Shown: positions 33,241-42,101 of the stretch, piece after piece
How the letters are laid out: every line of letters starts with the position of its first letter
Numbering within the stretch: position 1 is the stretch's first letter
NCBI RefSeq assembly: GCF_001514115.1
Contig: NZ_KQ948451.1
Coordinates: 952,109 to 1,016,108, forward strand
Reading direction: 5' to 3'
From: Streptomyces olivochromogenes
GTDB taxonomy: Bacteria; Actinomycetota; Actinomycetes; Streptomycetales; Streptomycetaceae
Length of the DNA: 64,000 nt
Translations under genes and position numbers: made by a program
The notes under the pieces: model-generated
What the model was told of the DNA's origin: nothing
The model's input: only the letters and a program-made list of their open reading frames with translations
The model's database searches: none

Positions 33241-34670
33241 CGGCTCCTCCGACCGGGCGTGACGGCGCCCCACCGACGGGCCGGCGGCGGCTGACGTACT
33301 TCCACGGCCAGTTGCTGTCCGCCCAGGACCTCCGGCAGGAGCAGGAGCAGTTCCTCGCCCGGCTGCGCCTGCACAACCTGGCCCTGCACGGCTACGGCGT
33401 GGCCCACGGGCTCTGGACACGCCCGGTGCCGGTGCCCGACGGCACCTGCCCGGATCCGCGGCGCACGGCGCCCTGGTTCGAGGTGACCGACGGAATGGCC
33501 GTCGACCGGAACGGCGACGAACTGATCGTGCCGTGCGGCACGCTGCCCCGGCACGACCTGTGGCGGCTGCTCGACGAGGACGAGCGGTGCCGCGCTCTGG
33601 AGGACATCCGGTCCGGCACCGACGGCGTCACCGTCCATCTGACCATCCACCACTGCGAGGAGCCGGTCGACAGCGTGCGCGCCGTCTACACCGAGTCCTG
33701 CGAGGGCCTCCCGCGCACCGCCTACGCCCATATCCGCGAAGGATTCACCCTGCGGGCGACGACCCGGCCCCCGCACCCCGATCCCTGCGATCCGCCCTGT
33801 CCCTGCGCGTCACCCGCCGACGGCGCGTCCCCCGCGCACGGATGCGGTGACGGCAGGGCCGTGGGACCCGGCCTGCTGCTCGCCCGAGTGGACCACGTCC
33901 GTCCCGATCGCGCCCTCACCCCCGAGCAGATCCACCCCGAGGTCCGCCGCCCCCTCGCCCGGCGTCCGGCGACCGTCGTCACCAGCGTCTCCTGGCCGCA
34001 CGGCGGCCGCCTCACCACCCAGCAGGCACGCGCCCTGCTCGGCGGAGACGGCCTGCGGATCGAGTTCTCACGACCGGTACGCACCGCGACCCTGGCCGAG
34101 GAGGGCGTCGCGGACCTGTTCCAGATCACCGGCGGCCGGGGCGTCCACGGCACCGTGATGCGCTTGGAGACCCGCCTCGAACGGGAGTTGCCTGACGGCG
34201 TGACCGATGCCGCCCACGAGAGCGGGAACGCCGACCACAGCGCCGTAACCGTCGAGACCTGTGAGACCGCGACGGCGATCAGGATCCGGCAGACGGACCG
34301 CGAGTACCTCAACGACGGCGACCGGATCCATCTGGTGCTGCGCACCCCGTTCGTCCTGGACGTCTGCGGCGACCCGGTGGACGGCACCCACACCGGCGGC
34401 CTGGTGCCGCGGCCGGGCGGCCCGCCCGCGCATCGGCCGGGACTCCTGCCACCCGACGGCTCGGGCCCCCGCACGTCCGGCACGCCCGCGGGCGCGGCCG
34501 GCGTCTTCGAGAGCTGGATCTTCATCGACAACCGACGACCCGACCACGACCGGGGGTTCGAGGGCGAGCACTCCCCTGACACCGGCGCGGACGCCCGGGC
34601 CGGTACGGCGCCGGAACCCCCGGCCGAGAACGGCGACACCGACGGCGCGACCACGGAGGAGCGGCCATGA
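33237..34670 (+). CDS. eCIS-operon protein A sharing the F-x-GQ-L-x3-DL motif
   Basis: A 477-aa protein starting at an ATG overlapping the upstream stop. Near residue 20 it has LTYFHGQLLSAQDLRQEQEQ; the next two genes begin in the same way (VFFAGQLLTEDDL, QFHEGQILAADDL). It then reads GVAHGLWTRP and, around residue 75, FEVTDGMAVDRNGDELIVP, also echoed in its neighbours. A Cys/Pro-rich stretch lies near residue 185 (PDPCDPPCPCASP). No enzyme motif is recognised. Length suggests a structural or adaptor protein of the baseplate. Confidence 0.7.
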   Translation: MTAPPTGRDGAPPTGRRRLTYFHGQLLSAQDLRQEQEQFLARLRLHNLALHGYGVAHGLWTRPVPVPDGTCPDPRRTAPWFEVTDGMAVDRNGDELIVPCGTLPRHDLWRLLDEDERCRALEDIRSGTDGVTVHLTIHHCEEPVDSVRAVYTESCEGLPRTAYAHIREGFTLRATTRPPHPDPCDPPCPCASPADGASPAHGCGDGRAVGPGLLLARVDHVRPDRALTPEQIHPEVRRPLARRPATVVTSVSWPHGGRLTTQQARALLGGDGLRIEFSRPVRTATLAEEGVADLFQITGGRGVHGTVMRLETRLERELPDGVTDAAHESGNADHSAVTVETCETATAIRIRQTDREYLNDGDRIHLVLRTPFVLDVCGDPVDGTHTGGLVPRPGGPPAHRPGLLPPDGSGPRTSGTPAGAAGVFESWIFIDNRRPDHDRGFEGEHSPDTGADARAGTAPEPPAENGDTDGATTEERP

Positions 34671-35818
34671 CCGGCTCCGGCACCCACACCACCGGACCTC
34701 ACCCCACCGGACCCCGCGACTGCGGCTGCGGATGCGGCGCAAGCCCCACCGCCACGGCCCCCGCCGCCCTCGCCCCGACCGCCGGATTCCGCGCGGGCGG
34801 CCCCGTCCGCCCGGTGTTCTTCGCGGGCCAACTCCTCACCGAGGACGACCTCGGTGGCCTCGCCACCTGGACCACCGGCCGCGTCCGCGTCCACAACCGG
34901 CTGCGTTACGTCTCGGCCGACGGGTACGGCGCGGTCCTGTGCGGTCTGTCCGTCGGCTGCGACTCCTGCGCCCGCGGCACGGTGCGCGTCGGGGAGGGCC
35001 ACGCGGTGGACGGCGCGGGCAACGACATCCCGGTGCGGTGCGCCGAGGACGTCGATGTCGTGGCGCTGGCCCGGGAGTTCCGCGCCACGGGCGGCGGCTG
35101 CCCCGACCCGTGCCCGCCGGGTCCCGAGCGTACGTACGGTCTCTTCCTGCGCTACGAGGAGGAGTTCGCCGAGCCCGCCGCCCCCTACGATCCCGGCGAC
35201 GGCTGCGCGACGGTCGCGTGCGTACCCACGCGGGTGCGCGAGGGCCACCGCTACTCCGTGGGCTGCGTCCCCGAGCCGCCGCGGGACCGGCTGTGCGCGC
35301 TGCTGCGGCGCCGGTTCGGTGACGACCGGGGGTTCCTGGCCGCGTGCGAGAGCGACACGACTCGGCCCTCGGCGGACGACCTCACCGACTGGCTCACCGC
35401 CCGTCTCGACGTCAACGGCGATCTGTGCGACCGCGGTCCGCTGGCCCTGCTGTGCGACGTACCCGCCAAACCGCCCGGCAACGGCGTTCAGCACAACCGG
35501 CTGCGCAAGGTGTACGCCTGGCGCGCCTTCGAGGCGTATCTGCGCTCGGCCGTCCGCTCGCTCGTGGTCGTGCCCTGCCCGAGCGGCTGCGTCCCCGAAG
35601 TGCTGATCGGCGAGGTGACGCTGGACGGCTGCGACGTCGTACGGGCCGTACCGGCCGGACGGCGTGGCGCCCATCTGCCCGATCCGGCGGAACAGCGGTG
35701 GCGGAGCGGGCTCGCCCGGCTCCTCGCACACGAGGTCGGCACGGCGGATCTGCTGGTGTTCCTGCTCGACCTGCTCGATCTCACCGGCTGCCTGCCGCGG
35801 CCGACCACCGAGACGTGA
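34667..35818 (+). CDS. eCIS-operon protein B sharing the F-x-GQ-L-x3-DL motif
   Basis: A 383-aa protein, ATG overlapping protein A's stop. It carries VFFAGQLLTEDDLGGLATW, then GYGAVLCGLSVGCDSC and VRVGEGHAVDGAGNDIPVRC, parallel to protein A. It is unusually rich in Cys for a cytoplasmic protein (CGCGCGASP near the N-terminus, GCDSCARG, GGCPDPCPPG, CPSGCVPE), suggesting metal or disulfide sites. Its last 19 bases are the first unit of a three-unit tandem repeat. Function unknown. Confidence 0.7.
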   Translation: MTGSGTHTTGPHPTGPRDCGCGCGASPTATAPAALAPTAGFRAGGPVRPVFFAGQLLTEDDLGGLATWTTGRVRVHNRLRYVSADGYGAVLCGLSVGCDSCARGTVRVGEGHAVDGAGNDIPVRCAEDVDVVALAREFRATGGGCPDPCPPGPERTYGLFLRYEEEFAEPAAPYDPGDGCATVACVPTRVREGHRYSVGCVPEPPRDRLCALLRRRFGDDRGFLAACESDTTRPSADDLTDWLTARLDVNGDLCDRGPLALLCDVPAKPPGNGVQHNRLRKVYAWRAFEAYLRSAVRSLVVVPCPSGCVPEVLIGEVTLDGCDVVRAVPAGRRGAHLPDPAEQRWRSGLARLLAHEVGTADLLVFLLDLLDLTGCLPRPTTET

Positions 35819-35857
35819 ACCGCCCACCGGGACGCAAGCCGCCCACCGAGGCGTGAA
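35801..35857. repeat. 19-bp triple repeat spanning the end of protein B
   Basis: Three units, CCGACCACCGAGACGTGAA (35801), CCGCCCACCGGGACGCAAG (35820) and CCGCCCACCGAGGCGTGAA (35839), follow each other. The first contains the stop codon (TGA, 35816-35818); the other two are intergenic. As after tube 1, the array looks copied from the gene's own end. Confidence 0.85.
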
Positions 35858-35868
35858 AGGAGCAGACC

Positions 35869-37092
35869 ATGCCGGCACCTCTGCGCCCGCAATTCCACGA
35901 GGGCCAGATCCTGGCCGCCGACGACCTGTCGGCCGTGGTGCGCTACGACCGCGATGCCGCCGCACGCCACCACCGGCACCTGCACACCTGGGGGATCGCC
36001 TCGGGTCTGGAGGTGACGGTCCGCGCACGGGCCGGATCGGACGTCTACAAGACGGTCGTCGTCGGCGGCGGCACCCTCGTCGACCCGTCCGGCCGCGAGA
36101 TCGTGGTACCGGCCCCGGTCGAACTCTCCACGCCCGACCAGGGGTTCACGATCGTCGACCCCGCCAACACCGCTCCCCGCCCGCTCATGCTCATGTGGAG
36201 CGACGAGCCCGCCACCGGTGGCACCGCGGTGTCCTCCGGTGCCTGCGCGGCGAACGGCGCCGCCGCGCGCACCACGGAGGGCTTCCTCCTGCTGGTCGGC
36301 GCCCCCGGCGACGAACTCGACCTCGGCGAGCAGCAGGCGCCCGCGCCCGACGCGGGACCCGACCGCCTCGGCGGTGGCGACCGGGGCCGGGTGCTGCTCT
36401 CCTTCGTCACCTGGGCCACCGACGGCGAGGACGGCGGGTTCACCGGGGTGCTGCCCCGGGCGAACGGGGTCGGCCGCAGGTACGCGGGCGTCCTCGCCGA
36501 CCGGGTGTCCGCGCGCGGCGGCACGCTGGAACTGGCCGCCGAACCCCGCCCGGTGGCCGGAAAGGTGGGGGTCCGGATCGGCGGCGCGGACGGCAGCCTG
36601 GACATCGGCCGGTTCAACGCGGCCGGCGCGCTCGCCCCGGCGCTGCGCGTCCTCGGCGACGGCAGCACCCGGATCCTGGGCGATGTGCGGGTCTCCGGCG
36701 GGCTGACCGTCGGCGGCGCCGTGGACAGTCCGCTGGTGAGCGGCAGCGTCCTCGTCCAGTCCGGCACGGCGACCCACGGTGTGATCCTGCCGCTGCCCCC
36801 GCCGGTGACGGTGGATCAGGTGGACTCGGGCGAGGTCGTCCTGCACGTCCAGGTGACGCCACGGCTCCAGACGTACGGTGCTCCCGCCGAGGGCGGTGCC
36901 GACCCATCCGGCTTCGGCGCCCTGCCCGTGGTGCTGCGCTGCGAGGTGGACTCCGAGCGCCGGCTGAGCTGTCTGATCGCCTGGTACACGGGGCTCGGCA
37001 CCGCGCGGACGCTCGACCTGTTCTCCGTCCTGCCGGGCACCGCCGACTACGTCGTCCTGGCCACCCGGCCCGCCGCCCACCCCGCCACCTGA
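35869..37092 (+). CDS. eCIS-operon protein C sharing the F-x-GQ-L-x3-DL motif
   Basis: A 407-aa protein with AAAGGAG upstream. It starts RPQFHEGQILAADDLSAVVR, followed by WGIASGLEVTVR and VGGGTLVDPSGREIVVPAPV, the same order as proteins A and B. Residues 190-260 resemble a phage fibre or intramolecular-chaperone-type shaft region (GVRIGGADGSLDIGRFNAAG, LGDVRVSGGLTVGG), and the remainder is beta-rich. This is the nearest thing to a fibre-like element in the cluster. Confidence 0.7.
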   Translation: MPAPLRPQFHEGQILAADDLSAVVRYDRDAAARHHRHLHTWGIASGLEVTVRARAGSDVYKTVVVGGGTLVDPSGREIVVPAPVELSTPDQGFTIVDPANTAPRPLMLMWSDEPATGGTAVSSGACAANGAAARTTEGFLLLVGAPGDELDLGEQQAPAPDAGPDRLGGGDRGRVLLSFVTWATDGEDGGFTGVLPRANGVGRRYAGVLADRVSARGGTLELAAEPRPVAGKVGVRIGGADGSLDIGRFNAAGALAPALRVLGDGSTRILGDVRVSGGLTVGGAVDSPLVSGSVLVQSGTATHGVILPLPPPVTVDQVDSGEVVLHVQVTPRLQTYGAPAEGGADPSGFGALPVVLRCEVDSERRLSCLIAWYTGLGTARTLDLFSVLPGTADYVVLATRPAAHPAT

Positions 37093-37110
37093 TCCGAGAG
37101 CGAGTCAGTC

Positions 37111-37722
37111 ATGACGATCGCGGTACCGGCCCCGGCGGCCGGGCACACCTCCGGGCGGACGAGCGGGCGGACCACCGAGCCGACCGTCACGGTCGTCCGC
37201 CTGAAGCACACCGGCCATGTGGTCGCCGCCCTCACCAGGACCGGCACCGCTCCCCCGCCCGTCGCCGGGCACCTGGCGGGCGGCGCCCTCCCGCTGGCCG
37301 TCCCGGACGCCACCGGCCTGGTCCTGGTCCCGGCGGACCTCCTGACGGCCGAGGAACTCGGCGCGCCACCCGGGCTGCTGACCACGCCCTGGCACTGGTA
37401 CGTGGACACCGGCGACCCGCAGGCCGCCGCCCCGGCGACAGCGCGGCTCGCGGAGGTCTCCGGTGACATCCCGACCGTCGACCACGACGCCGGGTCGCTG
37501 CGGATCACCTCGCCGGACGACGCGAACGCACCCGTCCTCCTCCTGGTCCATCCACCGGCCCAGTGGGGCACGGGCACCGCCGCCCACATCACGATCGCGG
37601 CCCATCTCGACGGGACCGGGACGGCCGTCCTGGGCGACGGCGCCGTCGGACAGAACGATCACGCCCTGGTCTTCGTCCGAGGCCGACCGGTGAGCGTGTA
37701 CCTGACCGGACTGCTCGGCTGA
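37111..37722 (+). CDS. eCIS-operon protein of unknown function (203 aa)
   Basis: A 203-aa protein with no signal peptide or membrane segment. The N-terminal 25 residues contain a small repeat (SGRTSGRTTEP), followed by beta-rich sequence (TVTVVRLKHTGHVVAALTRT, LLLVHPPAQWGTGTAAHIT). It is translated 18 bases after protein C and is followed by a 16-bp tandem array. No family recognised. Confidence 0.65.
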   Translation: MTIAVPAPAAGHTSGRTSGRTTEPTVTVVRLKHTGHVVAALTRTGTAPPPVAGHLAGGALPLAVPDATGLVLVPADLLTAEELGAPPGLLTTPWHWYVDTGDPQAAAPATARLAEVSGDIPTVDHDAGSLRITSPDDANAPVLLLVHPPAQWGTGTAAHITIAAHLDGTGTAVLGDGAVGQNDHALVFVRGRPVSVYLTGLLG

Positions 37723-37730
37723 CACCCGGC

Positions 37731-37858
37731 CGCGTACGGATCAGGTCGCGTACGGATCAGGTCCCATTCGGACCGGGTCCCATTCGGACCGGGTCCCATT
37801 CGGACCGGGTCCCATTCGGACCGGGTCCCATACGGATCAGGCCGCGTACGGATCACAC
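37731..37858. repeat. 16-bp tandem repeat between two eCIS genes
   Basis: Eight units of 15-17 bases fill the gap before the tape measure gene. The outer units read CGCGTACGGATCAGGT (37731, 37747, 37843 and a hybrid at 37828); the inner four are identical CCATTCGGACCGGGTC (from 37764, 37780, 37796 and 37812). The inner units contain the small palindrome GGACCGGGTCC, so transcripts could form a chain of small hairpins ahead of the tape measure and ATPase genes. Confidence 0.85.
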
Positions 37859-37879
37859 GACGACGGAGAGGCGACGGGC

Positions 37880-39901
37880 ATGACGACGCTCCCCACGGAG
37901 GCGACGGCCGACGGCGGCGACGGGCTCCTCGACGCGCTCGGCGGCTGCACCGTGCTCGGCTGCCGGCTGCGCGTGGTCAGGACCGACGGCTGGAGCTGGG
38001 GCCCCGACCCCTCCGAACTGGCCCGGGGCGCGGTCGCGTTGCTCCCCCGCGTGCTGCGGACCCACCTCGCCGACGCGCTCCACCGCACCGGCCTGCCGAT
38101 CGCCGCCGCAGGTGTCGCCCCGCAGTCCGGCCCCGTACCGCAGGACGTGGAGGTCACCGTCCCCGTGCGCATCAGGGCCCACACCTCGCTCGGCGAACTC
38201 TCGGCCGCGGCCACGCGCGCGCAGGCCCTGGGCGACACGTCCGCGTCGCCCGGCCCCGGCGCTGCGGTGCCCCTCCACCGCGGCCACGCGGGACGGGTGC
38301 CCCCAGACGGACCCGCCCACCTCCGCGCGGCGGGATCGCCGACCGACGCCGAGCCGAGTGCCGCGGCCCACGACACCGTGGAATCCGAGGTGGTGCGGAG
38401 CTCGGGTCTGCCCATGGCCGCACCGCCCTTCGACCGTGACCGGGTGCTGGTCGGCCTCCTCCACGAGGCGTCCGCCTGCGGGGTGCTGGACACCGTACTG
38501 GCCCGGCTCGGAGCGGAGACGCTACGGCTGCTGCTGAGCGCCCTCGACGCGGCGGGACGCCGTACGACGTCCGCGCCCGGCCCGCCGCCGACGGCCCCGC
38601 CGACACCGGCACCCGGCGCCACCGAAGACGCCCTCGGAACGGTCGCGCCCTCCGCGCCACCCGACCCGGACGCCCTCACCACCGCCCTCCTGGCGGCGCT
38701 GCGATCCCTGCCGTCCGCCGGGCGGGACACACCACGCACCGTCACCCCCACCGGCCCCGAGCCCGCCCCGGGCGCCGACGGCACACCGCACGCGCGCACC
38801 GCACCGGTCCCCGGCCGGTCGCGGGAGGAGCACCACTTCGGCCCCGCGTCCGGCACGATCACCAACACCGACCGCGCACTGCCCTTCCTGCTGCTACCGC
38901 CGCTTCACGACCGCGGCTATCTGCAGGGGCTGACGGCCGTCCTCACCGGCGGGGGCGCGCGGGACGCCGACGGCGCGGCCTTCGCCGCCTGCCTCGCGCA
39001 CAAGGTGCTGCCGCCGCCCGTGCACGGCTGGTTGCGCGCACCCGGGGACGCGCACGCGGTCGCCGTCTTCGCCGGGGCGACGACGACCGCCCAGGGCACG
39101 CCCGACACCTCTCCACCGGACCTGGAACGCCGACTGGGCCCGCTGCTGCCCCTGCTCGACGCCCGGCTCGGGCTGCAAGCCGCCCAAGGGCACACCGCCA
39201 CCAGCCCGTTGCTGCTGCACGCCCTGGCCGCGGACCGGCTCCTGCTGCTGGACCTCGACGGCCTGTACCCGGTATGGGAGGCCGCGCTCCCCGCGGAACT
39301 GCTCCGGCCCTGGGAACTGGCCGGCCGGCCCCTGGTCCTCCTGCCCGCCCGGTCCGTCGCTTCCGGGGCCACGGGGCTGACTCACGCCCTGGACGCCCTG
39401 GGCATCGGTTTCGTGACCGATCTGCCGCCCGCGCGCGGCGAGCGGCTCAGCCGGGTGCCCGGTCCGCGCCGCTGCTGGACCAACACCGGGGCGCGGCTCC
39501 CGTCCCGTTCCGCTCCCGACGACACGCTGGTCGGGGCGGCACGCCGACTGACGTACGAGGCGTCCCGCGCCGCCCGTTTCGTGGAGGCGCTGGTCGAGCT
39601 GCGCCCGGCGGTGCGCGCCGGCCGGGCCCCGGCGGTCGAACGCTCGACGACGCTGGCCGTCGGGGTCGCGCTGGCCGACCTCGCCTGGACGCTCTGGTCG
39701 CAGCGGGAGGCCACTGATCCCGTCGACGCCCTCGACCGCTTCGCCGACCTGGGGGCCCGTGTGCTGTTCCACGACAGCACGGTCGAGATACGGCTGCCGC
39801 TGGGCGCGCGCCATGCCGACCTCTACCGGCACCGGCTGCTCGCCGATGTGCCGGACGTGCCGTGGTTCGGCGGCCGGACCGTCGTCTTCACAGGAGGGTG
39901 A
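37880..39901 (+). CDS. Injection-system tape measure protein (Pvc14-like)
   Basis: A 673-aa protein placed directly before the ATPase, as Pvc14 is. The segment ALPFLLLPPLHDRGYLQGLT and later LSRVPGPRRCWTNTGARLPS, LVGAARRLTYEASRAARFVE fit the CIS tape-measure family, which sets tube length and may occupy the lumen. A Pro/Ala-rich low-complexity stretch lies at about 235-320. Position supports the call more than any single motif. Confidence 0.75.
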   Translation: MTTLPTEATADGGDGLLDALGGCTVLGCRLRVVRTDGWSWGPDPSELARGAVALLPRVLRTHLADALHRTGLPIAAAGVAPQSGPVPQDVEVTVPVRIRAHTSLGELSAAATRAQALGDTSASPGPGAAVPLHRGHAGRVPPDGPAHLRAAGSPTDAEPSAAAHDTVESEVVRSSGLPMAAPPFDRDRVLVGLLHEASACGVLDTVLARLGAETLRLLLSALDAAGRRTTSAPGPPPTAPPTPAPGATEDALGTVAPSAPPDPDALTTALLAALRSLPSAGRDTPRTVTPTGPEPAPGADGTPHARTAPVPGRSREEHHFGPASGTITNTDRALPFLLLPPLHDRGYLQGLTAVLTGGGARDADGAAFAACLAHKVLPPPVHGWLRAPGDAHAVAVFAGATTTAQGTPDTSPPDLERRLGPLLPLLDARLGLQAAQGHTATSPLLLHALAADRLLLLDLDGLYPVWEAALPAELLRPWELAGRPLVLLPARSVASGATGLTHALDALGIGFVTDLPPARGERLSRVPGPRRCWTNTGARLPSRSAPDDTLVGAARRLTYEASRAARFVEALVELRPAVRAGRAPAVERSTTLAVGVALADLAWTLWSQREATDPVDALDRFADLGARVLFHDSTVEIRLPLGARHADLYRHRLLADVPDVPWFGGRTVVFTGG

Positions 39902-39902
39902 G

Positions 39903-42101
39903 ATGCCGAACGGACCCGTGCGGCCCCAACCGGCCGTCGTGGCGGCCCACTTGGCCCTGCGCCAAGGGGCCGTCCACCGCGCGCTGCGGAAGGCGGCGGC
40001 CCGCCGTGCCAAGCGTTCCGCGCTGCTCGCCGGGGTGGAGCTGTCCCCGTACTGCGTCACCGACCAGCAGGCCGGCCTGCTCCTGGACCTCACCGATCCC
40101 GCCGACGTCCACGCGTCGTCCGGTCCTGCCGAGCAGCCCGGCGCCCAGCCGGAGGCGGAGCGCGAACTGCGCCGCCGGGCGGCCGCCGAGGGGGCCACGC
40201 TGCCGCTGGACGCGCTGGCCCGCGCCGCGGAGCTCGACTCCTTCGAGTGCGAGGCGCTGCTGCTGTGCCTCGCCCCGGCGCTGGCGCCCGAACACGCCCC
40301 GCTGTTCGGCTATCTCGTCGACGACCTCGACCAGCGCCGTCCCACCGCCGAGCTGATTCTCACCGTGCTGGCGCCCACGCCCGCCGAACGCTTCGCACGA
40401 CTGCCCGCGCTGGGCCCGTACGGACGGCTGCGCCGCTTCGGCCTCCTGCTCCAGGAGGGCGTCCCCGACCCGTACGGCGGACCGGAACCCTCCGGCGCCG
40501 ATCTGCTGCGCCCGCTGCATGTGCGCCCCGAACTGCCCGCGTTCCTGCTGCACGGCCTCGGCGATCCCGGACTGCTGGCGCACGACCCCGGCCGGGTGCT
40601 CGCACCACGGCCCCTGCTGCTCGACACGGAGACCCGCACCCACGCGGCACGGCTGGGCGCCCACCTCGCCTCCCACGCGGCGGGCATCGCCGCGCTGTGG
40701 GGGCTGCCCGACGGCAGCCGGCGCGACGCGGCGTGCGCCGTGGCGCGGCAGGCGGGGCTCGCCCTGCGCCGCACCCCGGACCTGGAGCTGTGCCGCAACC
40801 CCGACGACGTACGGGCCGCCCTGGGCCGGGCACTGGCCGCGGCGGCCGTGCTCGGCAGCGGGCTGTGGCTGCCCACCGACGACTTCCGCGCCCTGGACGC
40901 GGAGTGGGCCGCGGCGGCGGCCGTCGACCTGCTGACCCGGGCGGGCGTTCCGGTCGTGCTGACCGGCCGGACGCCGTGGCGTCCGCTCGCTCTGCTCTCC
41001 TCGGGACGGTACGCGGAGGAGTGCGCGGGCGAGCCCGGCTACCGGGAACGGCGGACGCTGTGGAACACCGCCACCACCGGAACGGACCCGGGCCCGGACC
41101 CCGCGCTGCTCGACGGCCTGGCCGCCCGCTTCCGGCTGACGCCCTCTCAACTCCGGTCGGCCGTCGGGCTCGCCGAGTCCGGCCGCATGCCACTGGACGA
41201 GGCCGTGCCCCGGGTCCTGACCGCGGCCCCGGCCCGGCTCGCCGAGGTCCGTACGCCCGCCCGCGGCCCCTCGGACCTCGTACTCCCCGTGGAGCAGGAA
41301 CGGCAGATCGACGAACTCGCCGCGGCGTTCCGTGCCTGGCCCAAGGTCTCCGAGGAGTGGGGCTTCGGCGGGCAGCACGGTGGGGCCGGACTCAAGGCCC
41401 TGTTCACCGGCGAACCCGGCACGGGCAAGAGCCTCGCCGCGGAGGTGCTCGCCGGTGCGCTCGGCGTGGATCTGCTCCGGGTCGACCTCGCGCAGACCGT
41501 CTCCAAGTGGGTCGGCGAGACGGAGAAGAACCTCGACGAGGCCTTCGGGCACGCGGAGGCCACGGGCGCGCTGCTGCTCTTCGACGAGGCCGACGCCGTC
41601 TTCGGCAAACGGGGCACGGTCAGCCGCGGCACCGACCGCTACGCCAACCTCGAGGTCGGCTATCTGCTGCAACGTCTGGAGCGCAGCCCCGCGTTGGTCG
41701 TCCTCACCACCAACCTGCAGGGCAACCTGGACGAGGCCTTCACCCGCCGCTTCCAGTTCGTGGTGCACTTCACCCGGCCCGGCGAACGGGAGCGGACCCG
41801 GCTGTGGCGGATGGCGTTCCCCCCGAGCGCCCCGCTGGACCCGCTGCTGAGCCTGGCGGGACTGGCCCGGCTCGATCTCACCGGCGCGGGCGTCATGGCC
41901 GTCGCGCGCTCCGCCGCGCTGCTCGCGGCGGAGAACGACAGCGCCGTCATCGGCCGTGAGCATCTCTGCGAGGCGATCGCGCGCCAGTTCCGCCAGGAGT
42001 CGCGGCTGCTGCGCTCCGGCGAACTGGAAGGGGCGCTCGGCCCGGCGCCGGTACGGGTCCCCGACACGGCCGACCGCCACGACGCGCAGGGCCGGCCATG
42101 A
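39903..42101 (+). CDS. AAA+ ATPase of the injection system (Pvc15-like)
   Basis: A 732-aa ATPase. The last 270 residues are the AAA+ module: Walker A GEPGTGKS (about 503-510), Walker B LLLFDEADAVFG (about 558), and an arginine-finger region EAFTRRFQFVVHF. The N-terminal 450 residues are a helical eCIS-specific part. Pvc15-type ATPases are needed for assembly or cargo loading. GGAGGGTG precedes the ATG, which was chosen over an upstream frame at 39759 that runs through the tape measure gene. Its stop overlaps the effector start. Confidence 0.92.
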   Translation: MPNGPVRPQPAVVAAHLALRQGAVHRALRKAAARRAKRSALLAGVELSPYCVTDQQAGLLLDLTDPADVHASSGPAEQPGAQPEAERELRRRAAAEGATLPLDALARAAELDSFECEALLLCLAPALAPEHAPLFGYLVDDLDQRRPTAELILTVLAPTPAERFARLPALGPYGRLRRFGLLLQEGVPDPYGGPEPSGADLLRPLHVRPELPAFLLHGLGDPGLLAHDPGRVLAPRPLLLDTETRTHAARLGAHLASHAAGIAALWGLPDGSRRDAACAVARQAGLALRRTPDLELCRNPDDVRAALGRALAAAAVLGSGLWLPTDDFRALDAEWAAAAAVDLLTRAGVPVVLTGRTPWRPLALLSSGRYAEECAGEPGYRERRTLWNTATTGTDPGPDPALLDGLAARFRLTPSQLRSAVGLAESGRMPLDEAVPRVLTAAPARLAEVRTPARGPSDLVLPVEQERQIDELAAAFRAWPKVSEEWGFGGQHGGAGLKALFTGEPGTGKSLAAEVLAGALGVDLLRVDLAQTVSKWVGETEKNLDEAFGHAEATGALLLFDEADAVFGKRGTVSRGTDRYANLEVGYLLQRLERSPALVVLTTNLQGNLDEAFTRRFQFVVHFTRPGERERTRLWRMAFPPSAPLDPLLSLAGLARLDLTGAGVMAVARSAALLAAENDSAVIGREHLCEAIARQFRQESRLLRSGELEGALGPAPVRVPDTADRHDAQGRP

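Noticed and set aside
21559..37858. CRISPR arrays
   Set aside because: The tandem repeats are contiguous, without unique spacers, and no cas genes are present.
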